From contig NC_088681.1 in assembly GCF_950023065.1 (NCBI RefSeq), positions 49,944,836 through 50,008,835 of the forward strand: a stretch of 64,000 nt of DNA, read 5' to 3'. The notes below the pieces were generated by a model. The model did no database searches, had not been told where the DNA came from, and worked only from the letters and a program-made list of their open reading frames with translations. This document shows, piece by piece, positions 41,101 to 53,100 of the stretch. Made by a program: the position numbers and the translations under genes. Source of the DNA: Planococcus citri. Lineage: Eukaryota; Arthropoda; Insecta; Hemiptera; Pseudococcidae. How positions within the stretch are numbered: the first letter of the stretch is position 1; each line of letters opens with the position of its first letter.

Positions 41101-44100
41101 TCGCGTGATCATCCACCTACAATTTGCGAATCCACCGATACCTACGACTTACGAGTCTCGCAATATCTCCTCTATATATAATTTTGCTCGTGGATTATGT
41201 ACCTAGGTATTTCTCGTATTGCAAAATACAAAATCTCAACTCGCGTATTGAAAATTACACCTATATTTGTCGAAAAATCCACCCCTGGCTGGTTAATTTG
41301 TTGGCAAATTATGATACAGCAGCTCCTCGTAAGACGAACGTTTCAAGATAGACGGAGAATCTAATTAGATAAAAAAATAATTTCCGAACGAGTAAAAATA
41401 ACGTGAACAAGGTTAAATCTTAATACGTTTGTTTATTCGCAAAAGGAATTTAGTAGAGAGAGATAAAAACTATACGAAAACTTCATTAGGTATTTTTTTT
41501 CTCTCTATACCGTTTTTTTCTCGAAAACGTTGCGGGTACTTTAAGCTGTGTATGCTCTATCATTAGCGAGTAATTTTCCGCGATGGATTAGTTTTTATTA
41601 TTTTTTAATTTTTTTCAGAGACCTGGTTGGTGTGTCGAAGACGGAGCTGTTTTAACAGAGTTGGAGATAGAAAAATTGTGGAAATTGCTGCGACGACGCT
41701 TGGGCGAAGATCGTGATGATAAAAATTATATGAAAACGCGAGAAATATGTATACACAACTAAGACTAAGAGGAAGGACCTTGAAATCGATCCGAAGGTGA
41801 GTCTCATTTCAGTTAGTACGGTTCTCATTAACGACTTTCAAATTATCGACATGTGTGCAGTGGTGGCTTGGTCAGCGGGTATCTTGCAAATGTATTCGAG
41901 TTGGTTGATGTCGCATTGTTGTTTGGTTCGCGTTACTGGTGTAAGTATTGTCGTCGAAAGGTCCGAGACCCTAGGAGTGGGCATTGGTCAGGGTCGAATG
42001 ATTCTTTTTTAATGGGATGGATAATGTATTGGGTTTTGTTTGTAATTGTTGTTGGTATCCCTGAAATTTGGCGAATTTGGTCGGTGATGTGATGCGAGGA
42101 AAGAAATGAGGTGAAATGAGGTTATTGACATGGAATGGTTTGTATTTTAGTTCAAATTTTTCCATGGTCGAGTTATTTTTATGCTGTAGGGGAATTTTTT
42201 CTTGAATTAGTTAGTCAATGAACGATTTGTTCCATTCTTATTGAATGAAAGTAAAAATGATGTAAGTATAATAGAATCACGAGTTCTCTAAATGAGGATG
42301 ACAGATCGATTCAGTGACGCATTAGGTATTGTGAAAATTGTGTATTTTATTCTCATTTTTTTTTCGTAATTTATTTTATTCAAAATTCAGTCTTGCTTGT
42401 TCGTAAGTGATTCTTTGGTAATGAACCGAATCGAGTCGTTCGCGAACGAAAAAACGAATATGTATTTTCCATGTTTAATTTTCAAGTTTGACAAAGTATT
42501 CAAATTTTATATTTGTGTGATTAAAAAATTTTTTAAAAAAACTCATATTTAATCGTTCGCGAACGATACTTTGAATAAGCATGATGATTCATTTTCGAAC
42601 GACTTGTTTAATCAAAATTTATTCCGAGATGAACAATTTGATTGGAATCTTTTGCAAACAACTTTTTTCATTCGTCTTGTAAAAATTGAAATTAAATTTA
42701 TGAAGACGTTCGCGAGTGATTCATGTTAATAAGAACGAAAGCTTTGGTACAGGATCAATAAAAAATTTGTTTTTTCATGATTTCATAGTTTTGAATAAAA
42801 TTATTGCAGGCATTTTATTTCATTGTAGACAAGTTCATGAAAACGTTCATGAACGATTCGCTTATTTAAAAACTAGTCGTTTACGTATCACTTTTCTGCT
42901 GAAAACCTATTCTCAGAGAAACGATGGAATGAAACTCCTCGCAAAAATCTGATTTATTTTCATGGGTTGGAATAAATTCGTGAAGACCTTCGTGAACAAT
43001 TCGTTCATTTGATTCGTTCACAAACGACTTGTGTGGCAGAATTCCGAATAAAAAAATGAAAAATCAAACTGAAAATTCATGTGTACGAATTCCTTCATTT
43101 GTCCCTTAAAAAATGTATACATGGGAAAGAAAATTATTGAAACGTTCGTGAACGATTCGGAATCTTTCATTTTGATTTGATTCGTGCGTAAGAATTTCGT
43201 CCAATATAATTTTGATTCTCGCATAAAAGATTGAACCAAAACTCGAAAATGAACGATTTTTTTCATTTTTTGGAAAAATTCTGGTTTGCATAAAATGAAT
43301 TGTTCGATATGATCGTGAACGATTCCTTCACGTTAATTCGTTCACGAACTACGTATGTATTAGTGAAATGGAAAGGAATTCCTCAATGAAAAATTGAACT
43401 AAAATTACTCGTGAATGACTTTTTTTTCCTTCGTCTATTATGAGAAAATCTAGTCCACAATTGGAGCAAATTGACTAAAATGGTCGTGAACGATTCATTT
43501 ATTTGATTCTCCTAGAAAAGCATGAATGACTCATGTGATGACCAGATCTAGTTTCAGTATGAAAAATTAAAACAAAACCATTCATGAACGACTTCCCTAA
43601 TTTTTCCCAAGAAAAATCTTATTTGTATGGAACAAATTGGTGAAGACGTTCGCGAACGATTCTTTGATTTATGTGATTCGTTCACGAACGATTTATGAAA
43701 TTGAAAAGCGATTCTTGAGTGTGAAATAAAACCGAAGCCATTGATAAACGAATTTCTTCATTTTTTGCAAAAAAAAATCCAATTCGAGAAGAACGAAGAA
43801 AAACAACAAACTGTTTAAAACGACCTTGAACGATTCGTTCATTTGATTTGTTTACGAATGACTTGAGAGAAGAAAATCCTGCTGAATGAAAAATTGAACT
43901 AAAAGTACTCGTTAACCGACTTTTTTTTCATTCGATGTGAAAAAAATTAATCTGTGATTGGAACGAATTGATTGAGTCGTTCGTGAACGATTCGTTCATT
44001 TGAATCATTCACGAACGACTTGTGAAGTAAAAACCAGTTCTTGAATAAAAAATTAAGCAGAAATGTTCGATCTACCCTTTGGAAAAAAAACACTTGTACG

Positions 44101-47100
44101 GACATGGAACAAATTCGTGAAGACGTTCGCGAATGATTCGTTCGATTGATACTGACTTGTGTTATGAAAACCAATCCTTTTATGTACTATCTGTTGTCAG
44201 CTTGGATTTTGACATTTTTGAGAAAAAAACTTGAGTTTCCTACGTCGAACGAATGGGTGAAGAGAAGACGTTCGCGAACGATTCGTTCTCATATTGAGGA
44301 TACTTTGAACAAATGTTCTAATGCTCTCCAACGGATTCGAAGTCGTTCGTTAATAACCTTCTTTCTCAAAACAAGATGAATCGAAGTTGCATTCATGAAT
44401 TTTTTAGAGACGTTCGTGAACGATTCGTTCAATTTAAGATGATGTTTCGCGATGAGGCAACTTCAAAGTTCAAATGATTCTTGAGCATGTTGTTTTGTTC
44501 ACGAGGAAACATTTTTCAGATTTCTTTACCGAATCGCTGAAACGTAAAACGTTCGTGAGTGATTCTCTCAGATTGCAATGTCTCATTCGCGAACGACTGA
44601 ATCAATTTCAATTTTATGTATTTTGAATCATGGAAAATGGCAATTATTTATTAGGTACTCATTTCAACTGAACAAAAATCAAAAATGCGCTCAAAAATTT
44701 GTCAACAACAATTTCTTAGGCTTTGGTGATTCGTTCGCGAACGACTGAATCAATTCAAATTTGTTACATTCGATTCATGGAAACTGGTGAAAATTTACCT
44801 ATTTTATTGAACAAATAATAAAAAATGCGCTCAAAAATTTGTCAACAATAATTTTCTTAGGCTTCGGTGATTCGTTCGCGAACGACTGAATCAATTTCAA
44901 TTTTTTATATTTGAATCATGGAAACTGGCAATAATTTATACATTTCATTGAATAAAAATCAAAAATGCGCTCAAAAATTTGTCAACAACAATTTCTTAGA
45001 CTTGAGTGATTCGTTCGCGAACGAACTACTGAATCTGTTTTCAACTTACTAGTTTTGAAAAACAGAATTACAAAGATTTTATTTTCACATTTTACTGACG
45101 TGACGTGAGCAAAACTTCTCCAAACGTTCGTTTAGTGATTCATTTTCAGATTCTGGTCATAGTGATTCGTTCGCGAACGTTTAAATATATTTTCGGTCAA
45201 TTCATTTTCAGCATTTGAAATATTTTTTGAATTTTTCACCGAGCAAAAATTTGTTTGAATTCACGCTGATAATTTTTCCAAATATGAGTGATTCGTAGCA
45301 ACCATTTCTACATTTTATTAAACAAAATTTATTTGAATGTCAGTCACTATCTTCTTCATATTTTGTATGATTCGTTCGAGAACGACTGAATCTTTTCCCA
45401 ACGAATAAAAAACGTTCGTTTTCAATGGTTTGCAAAAGATTTTATGAATTGATGATTCATATATGTATTCTAAGATTGATTCATGCGAAAAATAGTTTTT
45501 GAGACACGAGGAAACTATTTACTTGATTTTAAAATCCCAACTCATATCCTTTTATTGTTTTATTTAATCAGTCTTTCTAACGAATGCACTGTCGTTAACT
45601 TTCTTGTCGGAAATTCTTCAATGAATGGAAAATACCCAAAAATGAATCAACCGGAATCTCCCAGTATACCTAGTTTCGAAAGACTTCACAATTTCGATGA
45701 CAGAAAAGCACGTGTTGTGTCCGTTAAAGCTGTCAAACTCGGTTTACAACTGTTTTTACGTACCCACTGTTGGCAAAAACATGAGTTATGGAGCTACTTT
45801 GAAACAATATAGGTATAAGATTTCAAGATAAGTGCATAACAACTCATATACGAGTACGTAAGTAACCTTACAGTTCTTTATGATCCAAAATAGGTAGTCG
45901 TAAAGAAATGATAATTCTTTAGCAATAATTACCTACAAATTGACGTACTGACGCGTAAACTATATTATACCTCTACTACGTCTACACCTCGGCTCAAGAA
46001 AACCTTTATTTTTAAACTTCCAAGGTTTTTGGGAAATTAGCCTGTCGCTATTAGAGAATATTATACTCGTATACGTATGTTTTTCCACACTTGTTGTGAA
46101 ACTCCTCGTATATGTATACGCGAGATGGCGATTAAACGCGGATTAAAACTGGTAAAAACTCGACATTCTGGCAATCCAGTCGTAAATTCGGACTCGGTTT
46201 GCAGTAGCTTGGATCATAGAAATGTGCAATAGACGAACGCGGATAGGAATAGGATAAGATGGTCTATGATTATGGACATCGCGGCGACTACGCATTCCTC
46301 AGCCAGGGAACCGGTTCAGGTGCATAAGCTGAAAAAATTATTCGCGTTGATTGCGCCTCAATTCAACTCGCTCATTCGTTGATTCGTAATAGTTGGCTGA
46401 TTCGTATCACGAAGGGAATTCCCTCATGATTCGAGTCAAATTGAGAGGAAAATTCTTTACTGGAGATATCATCTCGTCTCGCGAGTATCAGACCTTGACC
46501 ACGTCTTGATCAACAATTCAACGATCAGAATTTCTCCAAAATACTCGTAAGTTCCCTGACAGGGTGAATTTTTCGAGAGCTTTCATCATTCTCGTGAATG
46601 TTTGAAAATTACCTAAGGTGAAAAATCTTCGATTCTAGGTTACCTATCTATCGAATCTGCATAGCGTAATTTCAAGTTGAACTAGTGGTAATGACCATTA
46701 CTCATCTGGTCGCCTTCCTGAATTAATTTCAAAACTGGTTCCGTTCGCGTACTCGTACATATACGAACCACGCACGCGTTTCAACCGACCATTTTACTGT
46801 ATCTCGATCCCGGCTGTATCAATTGTGACGTAATTGTGTTTTTTTCTTTCTTTGGTAAATGGTTAATTCCCAAATATACGTCACTTTTTTGAGGAAATTT
46901 TACCATAGAATACGTCGCTCTTGTACGCAGAAAGCAGTCGAGTACGAAGGACACCTTAGCTATATACTCGGGTCATCTGGTGTTATTTCGTCAATGAGTG
47001 TTTTTTCTCATTCAGGAGAAAGATAGGTAGATATGACTCGTACGTAGGAGGTAAAATAATCAATACGAATGGCCAAATTATCGCGCCAAAAAAGCATACG

Positions 47101-50100
47101 AATTGTTTAATTTGGCTAATTTGACGACAATCTGCATTATAAGCTGCAGCAGATACCTGTAGTTGGTTGCATCGCAATTTACTCGTATTAGATATAATTA
47201 TGCACTTAGGATAGTCATTCTTGGCTCTGTTGAGGATTTTTTTTACAAGTTCAAAGTTAATCATATACCAGAAGAAGCATTGGTATCGAATAAAAACTAG
47301 TCGGTGGATACAACACTGCCCAGTGATGGTGTGTGTTAACGATGCACTGGTTTATATGTATTGTAGAAGCTTTAGGTATCTGGGCAGTGGGCAATTATAC
47401 TAATTATTTTTAATTACGGTATTAGTGCCGGAAGATTGAATTATATAATAGCTCTGTCGGCTAAATTAAACGCTCATGCAGTGTATACGTTTTGTACCTC
47501 GTATAACCAAATAGTAAATATATATTTTTCACAAAGAATCGCGTTTTGCCCAAGTCTACCTATGCGAGGAACTACATACGTCACTAGGTAGTGTACATCT
47601 ATCTATCTCTTTTTGTTGTATGGGTAGATAGGTATCTATCTACGTAATTGTGAGGCTACGTCTAATCCGAAGAACTAGTTTATAAATAGTACTGCCCGTA
47701 GGCTTTTGCGTCATTCACCTTCGAAAATAATATCGACTGGAGATCCCAATAGCTTCCCTGAGAGCCTGAGAGTGCATACGATCGATGGTCAAGTAGCTGT
47801 GAGTTTGTATTGTACTAGTAAGATCGTGATTGTTCCATAAACCGCAACAGTGGTGTATCAGGTGTAGATTGCTGATTTGGTATTTTGAGGTTGAATCACT
47901 TCGATGGGGTCATTGGAACTGCTCGGAGAGCTTTTATAGGTAGAATTTCCGGTGATTTTATTGTTATTGATTTGATGTTGCGAATCGAGTTGCTGGCTGA
48001 TTTTTACAAGTTTTTCACTCGTTGTTGAAAAAGCTTTCTTTTGAGAGAAGATGGATGGATGTTGGTTCCTTTGTTGGGGTTTTTTATCAACACTTTTGAA
48101 TTGGCTCCTATTCGAAATGACGAAAAAAATTCTTGAATTTGTTTTTGTGGAATCCTGAAGAAATTTTTAGGTAATTTTTGAATCTTTATGATAATTTACA
48201 TAAACTTCTGACTAGTGAGCTGATATTTGTATGTATTTCAATAAATGTTTGGTAAATTTTGAATCAACTTTTGAATGGTTTTGGAATAAAATGTTGAATG
48301 AGTGTTTATGAAACGACTCTGAATCAAGTTTTGAAAGAATTTGAGCATATTTTTCCAATTTCTTAAAAAAATGTTTGCCCAATTTTAGGGTTATTTCACG
48401 GTTTTTAATGAGTTTCTGATTCTGAATCAACTCTCGAATGATTTTGAAATGAAATTGTGATCGTTTTTGAGATCCAATGATAGGTTTTTGGAATGTTTTA
48501 ATGTTCAGTGTATTTTGGGACGATTCTTGGTTAATTTTTGGAAGAATTGGAGCATATTGTCACAAGGTTCCAAAAAGGTTTTGCTGAATTTTGACGATAA
48601 TTTATGCAGTTACGTATTTTCATATTGAATCAATTCTTGATTCTGAATCTATTCTTGGATGATTTTGGATCAAAGTTGTAATTTTCGATGATTTTTTTTC
48701 TGGACGATTTTTGCATTGATTTGATTCATTATTCATCTGTAGACAATTCTAAATCAACTTCTGGATGATTTTGTGCCAATAGGTACTTTTTTTTAATGGC
48801 TTTCTGAGCTTGAGATGGATCATCGAGTGATTTTCCATGCTATTGCAAGTCGAATTTTCAGACGAATCTAGATCAAATTTTGGAAGAATTTAGGCATTTA
48901 TGAGTTTTGATGTTCCTTTAATGTTTGATTCTGAATCAATTCTTGGGTGATTTGGGAGATGAAATTGTACTTTTTAATGGATTTCTGGATGATTTTAGGA
49001 TGATATTTTCAGTTTCGATCAATTTTAATATCATTCTGCTTCAATAATGTTGGATGATTTTGAGAGAAATTGTGATTTTTGATAGAATTTTTCAAGCGGT
49101 TATAATTTACAATAGGTAGTCGTCTAATGTTGAAGTTCATGTTTATTTTCTGATAATTTTAATTAATTGGATTCTGGCAATTTAGAGACCATTTATTATG
49201 ATTTTCGATAGATTTCAAATCACTAAATGAATTCAAAATGACAAATACCGAATACGTAAGTGGTTTTCAATTGCATAAAAAATGCAGTTACGTACTTGTT
49301 TGCTCTCTTTTCGTGAATTTTGAAAATAAACGTCTATATGATGACGAAGATGTTCAAAAATACGTACTTGCATTTCGAATGCTAATTTAGCTTTCGATTT
49401 TAAATTATACAATGTAAAAAGTAGAATTTTGTGCGTCATTAAATCAATTTACGCCTATGGTATAGATAATTATTTTACGTCAATTGACCTGTGACTAACA
49501 CGTGTCCTTTTTTTTTTGCCTCAACTTACATATTATTTTTCTTTCGATGTAAACACCCTCTTACTTATTATCGATTGAAAACTTGAATACTTTCCAAATA
49601 TATGCTAATTACCCGTGCTGATGTCGTCAGCACGAATAAGTTTAGTACAGATTGAATAATTCCTCGTCGAGAATTTTTATTTGCTGCTTTTTTTTGGCTG
49701 AAAAATATTCTTAGCTAGTTTTTTATCATTATTGGAATCATTCCTCGTGTGAGAAAAGTGACGGACTTTGGAAAAACACCGTGGGCTCGGATCCAAAAAA
49801 TTAAAGGAAATTCGGATTTGATGCTCTAAAATTGGTAGGAATTGCGTGGTCACGTCACATTTTTTGTATTTTTTTTTTTCGAGAAATCGGGGAAAGGGTT
49901 TAGAGGGATAATGAATGATCAGTCGTATTTTGAGATAAATGTTTGGATATTCAAATTCAGAAACTTCAAATGATTGGAAATCAAGATGTCTCATGTCTCG
50001 TCACATTTTCATAATTTTTCAATTTATTCCGAAAGGAAGAATTGGGGGGGGGGGGGGGTGTGAGAGAAAAATGGAGACGTCTACGTATTCAAAAATTGAG

Positions 50101-53100
50101 TTAATATTCGAACTCAACATCATTGAATTTGTACCTACTTTAGGTAATAGGTATAGATTTTTATGACAGAAAAATTCAACTCCAACTTTGCCCTTAAATG
50201 GGGTTGAGATTTCATTTTGAAAATTATTTCTTTGAAATAGCATAAAAATGTCTTCTTTGCATTTTTCATAAATTTTTAAGGTACCTACAAATGGAAAAAT
50301 TGGCAGTTTTCAACTTTTGTTTTCGTTATCATCTTAAAAAAGTTCAATTTTGAGTTTTGTGAATTTCAAGTATTGATTTAAAATTTTCTATCGAAGTTTT
50401 CATGTTTTTTTTTCGTATTACTTGACATTTTTGTCCTACTTTCCTGTTTTCAGAATTTGTTTTTCAATTTGTTCATGAAAATTTGAGCTTATTTTGAAGT
50501 CGATAGAAAATTCCAATAATTTGAACTTTCACAGCAAAAGCTCAACATTTAATGGTTTTTTTTTCGTATTATGGCAATTTTTTTCCAAGTTTTATGTTTT
50601 TGGAGTTTTTATTTATTTTTCAATTTTTGTAGTTCTTTTTGAAAATGGAAAAATTTTTACTCGAATAAATTTTGTACCCGTTTCGTCTTCTCTCATCATT
50701 TTTTTGATTTTTTTCATGAAAAGTTGAGCTTTTTGAAGTCGATAGAAAATTCTATTTTGAACTTTCAAAGCAAAAGCTCAACTTCTAAGATTTTTTTTCG
50801 TAGAGCTCTGAATTTTTTTGACCAATTTGTCTTGTTTTCAGATTTTTTAATTTCTTTTCAGTTTTTTAGCTCTCTTTGGAAGTAGAAAAATTCTGACTTG
50901 AATAAATTTTGAACCAGTATTCCTCTTCTTTTGTCACTTTTTTGGATTTTTTTTTTCATGAAAAAATAAACTTTTTGGAGTCGATAGAAACCAAATTTGA
51001 AATCAAAAATTGAAATTTGCGGAACTCAAAATTGAAATTTTAGGGTGATAACTGATAAACGAGTGCAAAAGATAAAAAGCTGCCATTTATTTGGAATTGA
51101 AAGAAATCTTGGTGAGATTTTTTGAATTCTCGTTTCAAAAACCGATCTTTAAAATTGGATTTCATCTTCCTTATTGTAGGGGGGGGGGGGGAGGCTGACG
51201 AGTGACTGTCTCCAATTTCTATCCATTAAAAAATGCAGAGGCACTGCAGATGCAGAATTCTAATATAGGCTCGTTTTTTCGATCCAACCCCTCTGAACCC
51301 CCTTCCTCTTATGTGCCTATTTAGCAAAAAATTGAAAATAATCTGAGACGCGTCTTTTGTATAGTTTCCGAGGATGCTGAGTTGAGATATTGGCTTATTT
51401 TTGAGATACTACCGTGACCCTTTCGTGTTCCTCCAGCTCTCTCAACACCAATATTTTTAAAAAAGCTCAAAAACCATGAAAATGTGATGTGGCATTTCGA
51501 TTTTTACCAGTTTGAGGTAATTAAGACCGAAGTCATGTTCGTTATGAAAGGCTGTAGAGATCATCTAATGGACCTCGAGAAAGAATTAGCAAAATCGCAT
51601 TCAAAGGGCTCAAATTAATTTTTGTTCCAAATTGGTGTAAAATACTCATGTTTGTTGAGGAAAATCAATTTTATTGTGATACTTATTTCAATAGATTTGT
51701 CAAAATGAGTTCATCATTTTTAAATTTACACAATATATACTCGTGCTTTATTTTTATTTTGACACATTGGTGCAAACTTTCGTCGATTTTTACGACTTTT
51801 GCTTTCTTTTTCTAGTATTTTTTTTTTTTTTTTTGTATAATTTTAATAATTTATTTTCGTTTCCCAATTTTACTCATTTTTATTGCAGTTTTCATCAAAT
51901 TCTTTCTCTTCTCAACCATTTTTCATATCAAAAATAATTTTTTCTGTGAGGTATTTATTAGAAAAGAAAGAATCCTCGCTGTCCCTTCCAATAAAGTGAG
52001 AAGTCCTAATATTCACCTACGTACCTATCTATCAATTTATTCTATTTTTTTTTTGAAATAATGGAATGTTTAAAATACGTTGAAAATTGAACTTTATTTT
52101 CTTTGAATATTTTTTTACTCCAGCTGGGGTAATTTTTCAATCAGATCCTGTTGAAAAATTTGACAAAACAAAATTCGAATGTCTTTGATCAATTTAATAA
52201 AGTGGATGAGTTTTCCCAATCAAAAATTGTGCTAAAAAGGTTGGACAACATTCAATCAACTTCTCCCTATATATCTATGTATTGTGTCTTATCTAATACC
52301 TTACCTACCCCACACAATACATCATTCTGTACCTTATTACGTAATAATAACATACTTATTTCAAAGCTGACCAACAACTGGATCAGCAACAATATTGAAA
52401 ATATGCTGCCTGATAGGCAGTTAGGTACACAAGCTTCATCTCTTCTCTACCTACTCTTACGTATAATAACCTAGACCTGGATATGTCGATGGATTAATCA
52501 TCTTATATTGTGGTATATGTAATGTAATTCAATTCAAATTAACCCGTTGTTGCCCTGTCGTCGCTGTAAAATCATTTAGAAATATTACAGCAAAAAAAAA
52601 AATTGCAACCATAATACATAATTTTTTTCCACGTATATTCGCAAATTGCTTCGAGTAATAGCCTATAAGTGTGCATACGAATACGTACCTACGTAACCCT
52701 ATGATTAAAAAGAAGATTTTTTTTTTCGTAACATCCGTAGATGGAAAATTATTCGCACCTGTAGGTGTGTTGGTGTGACCGAAGGACGAGGTAGAATTTT
52801 TTTTAAAGAAGATAATAATCGGTTTATTCGTCAGTAGTAGGTACATAGTACATACGTACTATACGTGTGTGATTTATTATAATACATGTACGAAGTAAAC
52901 GAAACTGTTGATTGTTGAAGTCAGGATTACTTAGTGGCTAAATTTAAATGGTATAATGACCGAGATTGTAGTAATGAAGACAATTTTTTTTCACAGAAAT
53001 TTGAATTTTAATACGAGTGGTTTTGTACGAGCATAGGAATGTGTTACTTATGCATAATATTGTCATTTCAACGTTTAAAATTTCTCTTCAAGGCAATTTA

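Noticed and set aside
45483..45812. 109-codon plus-strand open frame next to the palindrome satellite
   Set aside because: The N-terminal part is hydrophobic and the C-terminal part has no match to any family I know. No exon borders, so not supported as a gene.
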